Source of the DNA: an uncultured Planctomycetaceae bacterium
Lineage (GTDB): Bacteria > Planctomycetota > Planctomycetia > Planctomycetales > Planctomycetaceae
DNA: 64,000 bases
Direction of reading: 5' to 3'
NCBI GenBank assembly: GCA_943787265.1
Contig: CALSLT010000043.1
Location: forward strand, 36,982 to 100,981
In this document: positions 47,501 to 56,440 of the stretch, in pieces
Layout: every line of letters starts with the position of its first letter
Numbering within the stretch: the first letter of the stretch is position 1
Notes under the pieces: model-generated
What the model was told of the DNA's origin: nothing
The model's database searches: none
Seen by the model: the letters and a program-made list of their open reading frames with translations, nothing else
Translations under genes and position numbers: made by a program

Positions 47501-47671
47501 ATGAGTATCTCGTTTGTACCAAAGAGTGAATTCCTTCCGGCAGACAACGACACCCTGAGACGCCGGTTGCAATCAGTTCTCGGTGTAGAAACCGGACCCG
47601 CATCAGACACAGAAGGACTGGGCGAAACCTGCGGTTACCGTCATCCTGTTGATCTTTGCGGTAGCCCATGA
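47501..47671 (+). pseudogene. Small gene cut by IS3 insertion
   Basis: ATG 47501 opens MSISFVPKSEFLPADNDTLRRRLQ...; after about 52 residues the frame enters the IS3 end, and its stop TGA lies inside the terminal inverted repeat. The rest of the gene is not found after either IS copy. Function unknown. Confidence 0.6.
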
Positions 47672-47718
47672 CTGGTGGACACCTGAAGGATTTCTAAGAT
47701 TTCTTTCAGGAGACTTTC

Positions 47719-48024
47719 ATGTCAGAGAAAACGAAGCGAGCACGTCGTTCATTCAGTGCTGAATTTAAGCGGGACGCCGTCGATCTTGTGGTCAAGCAGG
47801 GGTACTCGTTCAAGGCGGCAGCGGACGCTGTTGGTGTTGCAGCGAAGAGTCTCAGGGATTGGCACTCGAAGCTGGCTCCAGAGCCAGAACCATGTGGTGA
47901 CGACGCCTCGACCGCTGCGTTGCAGGATGAGATCAAGCATCTCAGAAAGCGTCTGCAGCGAGCTGAAATGGAACGTGAAATTCTAAAAAAAGCCACAGCG
48001 TATTTCGCGAGGGAGTCACAATGA
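47719..48024 (+). CDS. IS3 OrfA (HTH)
   Basis: The 101-residue product has an HTH (FSAEFKRDAVDLVVKQGYSF, AADAVGVAAKSLRDW) and a zipper-like tail. A run A7-G at 47985-47992 is a typical site for the -1 frameshift that fuses OrfA to OrfB. Confidence 0.92.
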   Translation: MSEKTKRARRSFSAEFKRDAVDLVVKQGYSFKAAADAVGVAAKSLRDWHSKLAPEPEPCGDDASTAALQDEIKHLRKRLQRAEMEREILKKATAYFARESQ

Positions 48025-48905
48025 AATACGCATGGATCAAGCAGCATCGTGACTCGTTTTCAGTGACGTCGATGTGTCGAACTCTCAATGTCAGCTCGAG
48101 TGGATTCTACAGGTGGCTGAAGGCCGGGCCCGGCTTGAGGGCTCAACGGTCGGCTCGAATCCGCACTTCAATTAAGCAGGTCTACGACGAGTCGCACGGG
48201 ATTTATGGCAGTTACAAAATCGCTGATCGACTCAAGGAAGATGACTCTCTGGAAACAGTCTGTCGCAACACAGTCGCAGCGGCGATGCGGGAAATGGGAC
48301 TGAAAAGCAAAGTCTCAAAGAAATTTTCGCCAACGACAACGGTTTCTGATCCTTCAAAGATGGCGGCACCAAACGTTCTGAATCAGTCCTTCAAAGCAGG
48401 TGCTCCGAACAGAAAGTGGGTGACCGATATCACGTATCTGCCGACGGCAACCGGCTGGGTTTATCTGGCTGTTGTCCTGGACTTGTTCAGTCGCAAGGTT
48501 GTCGGTTGGGCGATTTCCGAAAGTCTCGCCACGCCGTTGGTCAGCTCAGCTCTTCGTAACGCTGTTGAATCGCGGAAGCCTGACACGAACGGTCTGCTTC
48601 ACCACAGCGATCGAGGCTCGCAATACACCAGCGATGAATACCAGCAGACTCTGAGAACACTCAACATGATCTGCTCGATGAGTCGTACCGGATGCTGCTA
48701 CGACAACGCCGTCATGGAACGTTTCTTCTGGTCACTCAAGCACGAATGGACGAAGTTCGAAACCTTCGAGGACATCACTCAAGCAAGACTCAGCGTCTTC
48801 CAGTACATCGAAACGTTCTACAACTCCAAGAGAATTCATCAGACCCTCGGATACAAAACACCTGACGAATTCGAAGAACAACACCAAGCAAAGCTTGCCG
48901 TCTAA
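48021..48905 (+). CDS. IS3 OrfB transposase
   Basis: The 294-residue DDE transposase contains KWVTDITYLPT (D), HHSDRGSQYTSDEYQ (D) and DNAVMERFFWSLKHEW (E). It starts four bases before the OrfA stop. Complete, so activity is possible. Its last 25 codons differ from copies b and c at several positions (for example ETFYN for DTFYN, YKTPDEF for YRTPDEF). Confidence 0.93.
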   Translation: MKYAWIKQHRDSFSVTSMCRTLNVSSSGFYRWLKAGPGLRAQRSARIRTSIKQVYDESHGIYGSYKIADRLKEDDSLETVCRNTVAAAMREMGLKSKVSKKFSPTTTVSDPSKMAAPNVLNQSFKAGAPNRKWVTDITYLPTATGWVYLAVVLDLFSRKVVGWAISESLATPLVSSALRNAVESRKPDTNGLLHHSDRGSQYTSDEYQQTLRTLNMICSMSRTGCCYDNAVMERFFWSLKHEWTKFETFEDITQARLSVFQYIETFYNSKRIHQTLGYKTPDEFEEQHQAKLAV

Positions 48906-48943
48906 AAACTAATTCAGGTGTCCATCCCAACTGGGCAATCGCA

Positions 48944-49132
48944 GTTGGTCGCCGACGTCGTAAGGATTTCGTCGTTCAGCAGCGACTGTCTCCAGGCGAG
49001 TACTCCCACTGAAAGGCCAGCGAATACGACCAGGATGGTCCCAATCTGGCGATACAAAAACGACGCACTCTCAGACTGGCTTCCCTGTGAGTCTGTTTTA
49101 TTTTCATCGCTTTCAATTTGCGTGTTGTCCAT
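48944..49132 (-). pseudogene. N-terminal part of a membrane protein cut by IS3
   Basis: On the minus strand ATG 49132 opens MDNTQIESDENKTD..., with a single membrane helix (IGTILVVFAGLSVGVLAW). After about 63 residues the frame runs into IS copy a. No family recognised. Confidence 0.5.
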
Positions 49133-49266
49133 CTGGCTTTCCGTAATGACTAATGTTATCCCCAGCCCACGGATGCAATGGCCATCCTGCCCATCGCCCT
49201 GCCGTGAAAATCTAATGCTGCATCATGAGTTCATTGGAATCCGGCACGTCTTGTGGTGAGTCCGTG

Positions 49267-49811
49267 GTCCACAACTGGTTCTGGCTGTCAGCATGCCCAG
49301 GGCAGCACGCGCTGTACGCCTGATTGAGCAGGCTGTAGAACTGGGAGTGACCCGGCTCATTCCGCTGCACACAGCACGCACGGCCCCGCCAGCACGAGGG
49401 TTCAGTCTTGAGAAAGTCCAGGACAGCATTGTTTCAGCGAGCCGTCTCAGCGGTCGATCCCGTCTGATGAAAGTTGATTCTCAGATGCCCTGGAGCCAGT
49501 TCCTCACGTCCAAACTGATGGGCCCCGGAACGATCGTCGCCCACCCTGGCGGCGCACCTCTGAACGAGGCTTTGCCGCAAGCGGTTAATGCGACAGCCAG
49601 CGCTGGTTCGCCTGGCAAAGAAAAAAGTATCCTGCCTGTCGTGGCCGTGGCTGGCCCCGATGCCGGGCTGACTATTGACGAAATCATAGCAGCGGTGACA
49701 CACGGTGCGAGACTGGTCGACCTGGGACCACGGCCTCTCCGTACCGACACCGCAGCCCTGATGATGGCGTGCTTGTTCACGGCAAACACATCCCGCAGTC
49801 GGGAATGCTAA
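49267..49811 (+). pseudogene. 5'-truncated second rsmE copy
   Basis: About 95% identical to residues 77-245 of the RsmE gene at 43098, including VEAVELGVTRLIP-type SPOUT segments and LVDLGPRPLRTDTA. The PUA-like N-terminal domain is missing, and the C-terminus is replaced after TDTAALMMA. The GPxxG loop is GPDAG here against GPHAG in the first copy. Probably non-functional. Confidence 0.85.
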
Positions 49812-49966
49812 GGGATGCGAGCAGGTCGCGGGATTCCCCGGCCGTCAGTTGCCACACCAGGTTATCCGGAGTGAGTGCAGCCACGTTGCCAGTGGCCATC
49901 GCGCGAGATTCAGTGCAGCGCAGTCGAAAAGAGGGCATCCATGCCCCCAACCCAACGCACATAAAA

Positions 49967-50827
49967 TCAGATCAGGAGAGACAACCTGTCAGCCACTGCA
50001 AGGTGAGACGCAAGCTGGTCCCACAGGCGACAACGCGCGGCGAGACTGGTGATGGCGGCATCGCTTGCAGTCTCCCACAGTTGCTGATCGTCGCCGCAGA
50101 TTTCTTCCACCAGTTCGCGGGCCATAACGCTGTGTTCATGACGATCCAGTTCGATATGACGACTCAGGTAGTAGCGAAACTGCTCTGCGGTTTCGTCCTC
50201 TGGCCGGATTTCATTGAGGATGTCTTCAAAGGCATCGGGAAGCAGTGTTTCACGGCCAAATGCCAGCGCTGATGCGATCGCCGCGGTGTCACCGCTGTAG
50301 ACGATACGAAATGTTGACTCAAGAAATGGCAGCACCAGACGGGGAATAAAAGCAGACTCCCGCAGAGTGTCGGTGGAAAATCCGTCCAGCGACAGGTTCT
50401 TGATAAAACTGTCGATGGAGGTTGTGTCCGCTCCAACAACCCTCATCGCGGAGCGATACAAGTCGAAGTGACTCGCAAATCCGCCGGTTCCATCCGAATC
50501 CGATTCTTCTTCCAGCACGAGTTCGTTCACAATCCGGCACACCCGGGAATTGGACGCCGGAATCCACGGGACGTCGGAGCCTGTCGCAAGAATCTGCAGC
50601 GACTTCAAAAGCGACATGAAATCCCAGACGGCGAAGACATGGTGCTCCATAAACACCCGTAACCGGATCGTGTCAGTCAGCATCGACGGCAACTGATGGT
50701 TGTAAATTCGACTCCGATGCGGCTCGACGGCCCACTGCAGATCGCGATATTCAGTCAATTCTGTTTCTCCACTTTCACGCTCCGAGGGTGTGGCAGGCGA
50801 CAAAAACGGCCTGACACGATGATTCAA
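49967..50827 (-). CDS. DUF3050 (haem-oxygenase-like fold) protein
   Basis: The product has 286 residues. It opens with a TTG at 50827 that overlaps the stop of the diguanylate cyclase gene (TTGA). DUF3050 motifs are visible: LQWAVEPHRSRIYNHQL, FMEHHVFAVWDFMSLLKSLQ, SRVCRIVNELVLEEESD and YYLSRHIELDRHEHSVMARE. The His/Glu pattern matches helical metal-binding haem-oxygenase-like proteins. The reaction is unknown. It may serve as partner or output of the GGDEF protein (inference from coupling). Confidence 0.85.
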   Translation of the reverse strand: MNHRVRPFLSPATPSERESGETELTEYRDLQWAVEPHRSRIYNHQLPSMLTDTIRLRVFMEHHVFAVWDFMSLLKSLQILATGSDVPWIPASNSRVCRIVNELVLEEESDSDGTGGFASHFDLYRSAMRVVGADTTSIDSFIKNLSLDGFSTDTLRESAFIPRLVLPFLESTFRIVYSGDTAAIASALAFGRETLLPDAFEDILNEIRPEDETAEQFRYYLSRHIELDRHEHSVMARELVEEICGDDQQLWETASDAAITSLAARCRLWDQLASHLAVADRLSLLI

Positions 50828-51807
50828 ACCAGCTGCAATCTGTCAGTCGCAACAATCTGACGGCTTCGTGCCGGCTGACCATCGACGATTGTCGTCACAT
50901 GAGCCTGATCTCTTCCGCTGTTTTTCGACTCGTACAGGCATGCGTCGGCCGCTTCGACGAGCTGCATGCAGGAGCAATCTTTCGCTGCCGGGTGCGCGAT
51001 AGCCGTTCCAATGGACAGGCTCAACCGAAGCCCGTCATTGCCATGCATCGTCAGTTCGTTCACGGCAGACAAGAGTCGGGAAATCGGAACATTCAGCTCT
51101 TCCGGCGTCTGTGCACAAAAAATGGCTGCAAACTCATCGCCGCCATGCCGGGCCAGCAGGTCATAGGACCGCAATTGTTCGCGACAACAGTCGGCGATGC
51201 TTCTCAGCACGCGATCTCCCTCGTTGTGTCCGAACTGATCATTGACATCCTTGAAATAATCGACATCGATCATGGCGACACCAATTGTTGTGCCAAGTCG
51301 CAGTGCCCGGTCCCATTCCTCAGCAAGCCGTCGATCGAAGTGAGCACGATTGGGCAGCAATGTCACAGGGTCGATTGCCGTATGAGACGCCGCCTGTTCA
51401 ATCCGATTCCAACTCAGCAGAGAATCGTTTTCGGTCATCACGGCCACCAGGTCACCGTCTTCGAATACCGTCAGGCATTCACTCTCACGACAGCGCACAT
51501 TCTCGTCGGAGACGCACTGCTCTCCGGTCGATTTTGCACTAAGAGAAAGCATGACAATTGATTCCACGGGGCGGTCAAACCAGATCGTTCCACAGTCCCA
51601 GCTTTTAAGGACGTCGCCAATCACGGCCAGCGAGGCAACTCCAAACAGTGAGCCATCTTCATCAACAACAAGCACGTGGTCAGAACCGACTTCAAAACAT
51701 TTGTAAAAGACATCGCCCAGACATGTGCCCACCGGCACAACAGGAACGTTTTCAGAAAGCGAGCGGGAGTCTAGCGAGGATTTCATAAATCTCAATTTGC
51801 GTTGCAT
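50824..51807 (-). CDS. Diguanylate cyclase with CBS domains
   Basis: The start is the ATG at 51807 (MQRKLRFMKSS), five bases after GGAGAG; an earlier in-frame codon at 51948 is not supported. The product has 327 residues: CBS-like pair at about 15-140 (GSDHVLVVDEDGSLFGV, FEDGDLVAVMTENDSLL), then GGDEF at about 165-300 with DPVTLLPNRAHFD, active site HGGDEF and I-site RSYD (RxxD) five residues before it. It makes cyclic di-GMP in the family, here with CBS-type input. It overlaps the DUF3050 gene. Confidence 0.9.
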   Translation of the reverse strand: MQRKLRFMKSSLDSRSLSENVPVVPVGTCLGDVFYKCFEVGSDHVLVVDEDGSLFGVASLAVIGDVLKSWDCGTIWFDRPVESIVMLSLSAKSTGEQCVSDENVRCRESECLTVFEDGDLVAVMTENDSLLSWNRIEQAASHTAIDPVTLLPNRAHFDRRLAEEWDRALRLGTTIGVAMIDVDYFKDVNDQFGHNEGDRVLRSIADCCREQLRSYDLLARHGGDEFAAIFCAQTPEELNVPISRLLSAVNELTMHGNDGLRLSLSIGTAIAHPAAKDCSCMQLVEAADACLYESKNSGRDQAHVTTIVDGQPARSRQIVATDRLQLV

Positions 51808-51946
51808 GTTCTCTCCGAGGTGTATCATGGTGTGCACATACTTCTGGCCGCCAATGCGCCTGACAACACCTCCGTGCCCACGTAATAGGTAGCATTGAAA
51901 CGACTGGGATGGCTCTGACTTACCTTCAGGCAACACCAGAAGGCAC

Positions 51947-52474
51947 ATAGCCGCACTGAAGGCACGGAACCGTGCTCCCGTGAGCGTGTTTGTGCAAAAC
52001 CCTCTCGCCGTAAGTCATCGGACTACAATTCGTCAGCCAGTGTCGTACTCTCGCCCAAATGAACTTGTTTTCTGCGAGGGCTGTCGGCTGAGAGGTGGAG
52101 CGTGCAGGTCGGAAGCACGCTCCACCTTCTCACACAGGCCTCAACACTCTGCCCTCGGCAGCATGGATGCCGCCGGAACGGTTTTGTCTGAATTGTCTAG
52201 TGCGGCCCGATGGTGGGATGAGTCGGGACTGAAGGCTTTGTCGGATCGGGTTCGATTCCCGAGAGGGTATTACTCACGCAGGTGAGTGTTCTCGAGTTGT
52301 GAGAGACTTGATCGCTTTACCCCCCCCCCAAAAAAAAACAACTTGGGGGCCTCCAGTTTTTTTTTGGGGGGGGGGGGGTGAGCATTACTCAAGCACAGAC
52401 AGAATACTTACTCCGCTTTTCATTTTAACAATACAACATGGTCTGTAGTGGTCGACCAAGTGCCAAACCAGAAC
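51947..52474 (+). repeat. Structured leader repeat, copy 2
   Basis: 528 bp almost identical to 44455-44981. The homopolymer hairpin is C10-A9 / T9-G13 here (52320-52338, 52357-52378), one A longer than copy 1. The 12-bp stem lies at 52094-52126. After the first nine cyclase codons an IS3 copy begins. Confidence 0.85.
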
Positions 52475-52513
52475 TGCGATTGCCCAGTTGGAATGGACAC
52501 CTGAAATGAGGTT

Positions 52514-53398
52514 TTAGACGGCGAGTTTTGCTTTGTATTGTTCTTCGAATTCGTCAGGTGTTCGGTACCCGAGGGTCTGGTGAATTCTCTTTGAGTTGTA
52601 GAAAGTGTCGATGTACTGGAAGACGCTGAGTCTTGCTTGAGTGATGTCCTCGAAGGTTTCGAACTTCGTCCATTCGTGCTTGAGTGACCAGAAGAAACGT
52701 TCCATGACGGCGTTGTCGTAGCAGCATCCGGTACGACTCATCGAGCAGATCATGTTGAGTGTTCTCAGAGTCTGCTGGTATTCATCGCTGGTGTATTGCG
52801 AGCCTCGATCGCTGTGGTGAAGCAGACCGTTCGTGTCAGGCTTCCGCGATTCAACAGCGTTACGAAGAGCTGAGCTGACCAACGGCGTGGCGAGACTTTC
52901 GGAAATCGCCCAACCGACAACCTTGCGACTGAACAAGTCCAGGACAACAGCCAGATAAACCCAGCCGGTTGCCGTCGGCAGATACGTGATATCGGTCACC
53001 CACTTTCTGTTCGGAGCACCTGCTTTGAAGGACTGATTCAGAACGTTTGGTGCCGCCATCTTTGAAGGATCAGAAACCGTTGTCGTTGGCGAAAATTTCT
53101 TTGAGACTTTGCTTTTCAGTCCCATTTCCCGCATCGCCGCTGCGACTGTGTTGCGACAGACTGTTTCCAGAGAGTCATCTTCCTTGAGTCGATCAGCGAT
53201 TTTGTAACTGCCATAAATCCCGTGCGACTCGTCGTAGACCTGCTTAATTGAAGTGCGGATTCGAGCCGACCGTTGAGCCCTCAAGCCGGGCCCGGCCTTC
53301 AGCCACCTGTAGAATCCACTCGAGCTGACATTGAGAGTTCGACACATCGACGTCACTGAAAACGAGTCACGATGCTGCTTGATCCATGCGTATTTCAT
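52514..53398 (-). CDS. IS3 OrfB transposase (copy b)
   Basis: 294 residues, the same protein as the copy at 55517 and nearly that at 48021. The DDE motif is complete. Confidence 0.93.
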   Translation of the reverse strand: MKYAWIKQHRDSFSVTSMCRTLNVSSSGFYRWLKAGPGLRAQRSARIRTSIKQVYDESHGIYGSYKIADRLKEDDSLETVCRNTVAAAMREMGLKSKVSKKFSPTTTVSDPSKMAAPNVLNQSFKAGAPNRKWVTDITYLPTATGWVYLAVVLDLFSRKVVGWAISESLATPLVSSALRNAVESRKPDTNGLLHHSDRGSQYTSDEYQQTLRTLNMICSMSRTGCCYDNAVMERFFWSLKHEWTKFETFEDITQARLSVFQYIDTFYNSKRIHQTLGYRTPDEFEEQYKAKLAV

Positions 53399-53700
53399 TG
53401 TGACTCCCTCGCGAAATACGCTGTGGCTTTTTTTAGAATTTCACGTTCCATTTCAGCTCGCTGCAGACGCTTTCTGAGATGCTTGATCTCATCCTGCAAC
53501 GCAGCGGTCGAGGCGTCGTCACCACATGGTTCTGGCTCTGGAGCCAGCTTCGAGTGCCAATCCCTGAGACTCTTCGCTGCAACACCAACAGCGTCCGCTG
53601 CCGCCTTGAACGAGTACCCCTGCTTGACCACAAGATCGACGGCGTCCCGCTTAAATTCAGCACTGAATGAACGACGTGCTCGCTTCGTTTTCTCTGACAT
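53395..53700 (-). CDS. IS3 OrfA (copy b)
   Basis: 101 residues identical to the OrfA of copies a and c. Overlaps orfB by four bases, with the A7-G slip run. Confidence 0.92.
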   Translation of the reverse strand: MSEKTKRARRSFSAEFKRDAVDLVVKQGYSFKAAADAVGVAAKSLRDWHSKLAPEPEPCGDDASTAALQDEIKHLRKRLQRAEMEREILKKATAYFARESQ

Positions 53701-53749
53701 GAAAGTCTCCTGAAAGAAATCTTAGAAATCCTTCAGGTGTCCACCAGTC

Positions 53750-54262
53750 ATGGGCTACCGCACTCACGGACCACTCAATGGCTTTTCGGTCGGTCTGGGA
53801 ATTGCCCACGGTCGGGCCATCGCGGGCCAGATCGGTACGCAGGACCTGGCGAAAATTGGTGTGTTCGGTCCGGTGGTCAATCAGGGAGCCCGACTGGAAA
53901 GCATGACGCGGCAGTTCGACGTTTCCATCATTGTTGACGAAGCAACTGCTGAAGCTGTCCGCAAGCACCTGCCGACTTCAGTTGCCTCTGTGCGAAAGCT
54001 CGCTCATGTCCGCCCGAAGGGCATGGACATCCCCGTTGTGGTGTATGAACTCGTCTCAGGGGACGCAGACGTGTCGCCCCATTACCTGCAGTTCGAATCC
54101 GCGCTGGAACACATCGTTAGTGGCAACTGGGACGAAGCGATGAATCTTCTTGAAACCACACCGGACGATGGCCCCGGAAATTTTCTGATTCAGCAGATCC
54201 GCGAATGCGGGGGCGCACCGCCCGTTGACTGGGATGGAGCATTCAGTCTCACCCGCAAGTGA
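53750..54262 (+). pseudogene. Truncated cyclase fused to an IS3 end
   Basis: Residues from 438 to the end of the cyclase (HGPLNGFSVGLG...) are preserved, preceded by an ATG supplied by the IS terminal repeat (MGYRT). FHA, GAF and both metal-binding Asp residues are absent, so it cannot be an active cyclase. The VVNQGARLE segment is kept. Confidence 0.9.
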
Positions 54263-54528
54263 GTGAACGGAATGACGCCAGGTTACTCGTGAATAAGGTC
54301 AGGACGCCAATGAAGTTATCCGCAACCCGCAGCCAGGTACTTGGTGAAATGGACGTGCTGCATCTGTTCCGTGGCGGGACTCTTCAAATTGAAGACGTCC
54401 AGTTCTCCTTACCGAATCTCAGCTATCCCGCATTGCGAATGATTATGGCCGGTGCCGAAAGCTGGCACCGTTCCAGCATGGCCGAAGAAGACTCTGACCA
54501 GACAGTAAGACAGGTGACGGGAACATAA
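54259..54528 (+). CDS. Small hypothetical protein (copy 2)
   Basis: Identical to the 89-residue frame at 46763, in the same overlap with the cyclase stop. See that entry. Confidence 0.5.
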   Translation: MSERNDARLLVNKVRTPMKLSATRSQVLGEMDVLHLFRGGTLQIEDVQFSLPNLSYPALRMIMAGAESWHRSSMAEEDSDQTVRQVTGT

Positions 54529-54598
54529 GACTGCTGCGGGTTCCACTTGACGTTTTCCATATGCGCCCGTTGATAGTCCTTAATAAGGAGTGCCCATT

Positions 54599-54952
54599 AT
54601 GCAGGAAGTGAGCCTTTTAGAGACGATGGATTCAGGCGATGCCATCATTGCAAATGTCATGCACGACAAACTCTTTGAAGAAACGCTTGTTGATAATATC
54701 GCGAATCAACTCTACCGCCTGATCGACCAGAATAGCGGTGCGAGGCTTGTGCTCGACTTGTCCAATGTCGTCATGGTCTGCAGCTCCATGCTCGGCAAAC
54801 TCATCACTGTCAACAAGAAGGTAAACGCGACTGGAGGATCGCTATGTCTGTGTGGCGTCACACCTCACGTCTATGAAATCCTGGCTGTTACCAAGCTCAA
54901 CAGGCTGCTGAGTATCTGCGATACCCCACAACAGGCTGTCGAAAGTATCTGA
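54599..54952 (+). CDS. STAS-domain protein (copy 2)
   Basis: Identical in protein sequence to the STAS protein at 47103, with the same ribosome-binding site. Whether it is expressed depends on a promoter in the IS or the segment itself. Confidence 0.85.
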   Translation: MQEVSLLETMDSGDAIIANVMHDKLFEETLVDNIANQLYRLIDQNSGARLVLDLSNVVMVCSSMLGKLITVNKKVNATGGSLCLCGVTPHVYEILAVTKLNRLLSICDTPQQAVESI

Positions 54953-54996
54953 CTGTTTCGTCGAGGGCAGATCTATTTCCGTACCAGGACGCATCT

Positions 54997-55167
54997 ATGA
55001 GTATCTCGTTTGTACCAAAGAGTGAATTCCTTCCGGCAGACAACGACACCCTGAGACGCCGGTTGCAATCAGTTCTCGGTGTAGAAACCGGACCCGCATC
55101 AGACACAGAAGGACTGGGCGAAACCTGCGGTTACCGTCATCCTGTTGATCTTTGCGGTAGCCCATGA
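54997..55167 (+). pseudogene. Small gene cut by IS3 (copy 2)
   Basis: Same truncated frame as at 47501; the stop codon lies again in the IS end. This shows that the IS insertion preceded the duplication. Confidence 0.55.
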
Positions 55168-55214
55168 CTGGTGGACACCTGAAGGATTTCTAAGATTTCT
55201 TTCAGGAGACTTTC

Positions 55215-55520
55215 ATGTCAGAGAAAACGAAGCGAGCACGTCGTTCATTCAGTGCTGAATTTAAGCGGGACGCCGTCGATCTTGTGGTCAAGCAGGGGTA
55301 CTCGTTCAAGGCGGCAGCGGACGCTGTTGGTGTTGCAGCGAAGAGTCTCAGGGATTGGCACTCGAAGCTGGCTCCAGAGCCAGAACCATGTGGTGACGAC
55401 GCCTCGACCGCTGCGTTGCAGGATGAGATCAAGCATCTCAGAAAGCGTCTGCAGCGAGCTGAAATGGAACGTGAAATTCTAAAAAAAGCCACAGCGTATT
55501 TCGCGAGGGAGTCACAATGA
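55215..55520 (+). CDS. IS3 OrfA (copy c)
   Basis: Same 101-residue protein as the other two copies. Confidence 0.92.
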   Translation: MSEKTKRARRSFSAEFKRDAVDLVVKQGYSFKAAADAVGVAAKSLRDWHSKLAPEPEPCGDDASTAALQDEIKHLRKRLQRAEMEREILKKATAYFARESQ

Positions 55521-56401
55521 AATACGCATGGATCAAGCAGCATCGTGACTCGTTTTCAGTGACGTCGATGTGTCGAACTCTCAATGTCAGCTCGAGTGGA
55601 TTCTACAGGTGGCTGAAGGCCGGGCCCGGCTTGAGGGCTCAACGGTCGGCTCGAATCCGCACTTCAATTAAGCAGGTCTACGACGAGTCGCACGGGATTT
55701 ATGGCAGTTACAAAATCGCTGATCGACTCAAGGAAGATGACTCTCTGGAAACAGTCTGTCGCAACACAGTCGCAGCGGCGATGCGGGAAATGGGACTGAA
55801 AAGCAAAGTCTCAAAGAAATTTTCGCCAACGACAACGGTTTCTGATCCTTCAAAGATGGCGGCACCAAACGTTCTGAATCAGTCCTTCAAAGCAGGTGCT
55901 CCGAACAGAAAGTGGGTGACCGATATCACGTATCTGCCGACGGCAACCGGCTGGGTTTATCTGGCTGTTGTCCTGGACTTGTTCAGTCGCAAGGTTGTCG
56001 GTTGGGCGATTTCCGAAAGTCTCGCCACGCCGTTGGTCAGCTCAGCTCTTCGTAACGCTGTTGAATCGCGGAAGCCTGACACGAACGGTCTGCTTCACCA
56101 CAGCGATCGAGGCTCGCAATACACCAGCGATGAATACCAGCAGACTCTGAGAACACTCAACATGATCTGCTCGATGAGTCGTACCGGATGCTGCTACGAC
56201 AACGCCGTCATGGAACGTTTCTTCTGGTCACTCAAGCACGAATGGACGAAGTTCGAAACCTTCGAGGACATCACTCAAGCAAGACTCAGCGTCTTCCAGT
56301 ACATCGACACTTTCTACAACTCAAAGAGAATTCACCAGACCCTCGGGTACCGAACACCTGACGAATTCGAAGAACAATACAAAGCAAAACTCGCCGTCTA
56401 A
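55517..56401 (+). CDS. IS3 OrfB transposase (copy c)
   Basis: 294 residues, DDE motif complete. It has DTFYN and YRTPDEFEEQYKAK near the C-terminus, as in copy b. Confidence 0.93.
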   Translation: MKYAWIKQHRDSFSVTSMCRTLNVSSSGFYRWLKAGPGLRAQRSARIRTSIKQVYDESHGIYGSYKIADRLKEDDSLETVCRNTVAAAMREMGLKSKVSKKFSPTTTVSDPSKMAAPNVLNQSFKAGAPNRKWVTDITYLPTATGWVYLAVVLDLFSRKVVGWAISESLATPLVSSALRNAVESRKPDTNGLLHHSDRGSQYTSDEYQQTLRTLNMICSMSRTGCCYDNAVMERFFWSLKHEWTKFETFEDITQARLSVFQYIDTFYNSKRIHQTLGYRTPDEFEEQYKAKLAV

Positions 56402-56440
56402 AACCTCATTTCAGGTGTCCATTCCAACTGGGCAATCGCA

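Larger units (their letters stand above)
46267..47656 (+). repeat. Duplicated segment, copy 1
   Basis: 1,390 bp essentially identical to 53763-55152. It covers the last third of the cyclase, two small genes, a STAS gene and a truncated gene, and ends where an IS3 copy starts. Confidence 0.9.
47657..48943 (+). mobile_element. IS3-family insertion sequence, copy a
   Basis: The 1,287-bp element has ends TGCGGTAGCCCATGACTGG (left) and the complement of TGCGATTGCCCAGTTGGG (right), both continuing with TGGACACCTGAA. No flanking duplication. The last about 120 bp differ from the other two copies (IS b and c). Confidence 0.9.
52475..53762 (-). mobile_element. IS3-family insertion sequence, copy b (inverted)
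   Basis: 1,288 bp in opposite orientation to copies a and c. It replaces the cyclase segment 44982-46266 of copy 1. No direct repeats at its ends, so the flanks result from deletion rather than simple insertion. Confidence 0.9.
53763..55152 (+). repeat. Duplicated segment, copy 2
   Basis: 1,390 bp matching 46267-47656. It is bracketed by inverted IS3 copies b (left) and c (right), a composite-transposon arrangement. Confidence 0.9.
55153..56440 (+). mobile_element. IS3-family insertion sequence, copy c
   Basis: 1,288 bp. Its 3' end matches copy b and not copy a. The right end interrupts a porin-like gene. Confidence 0.9.
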
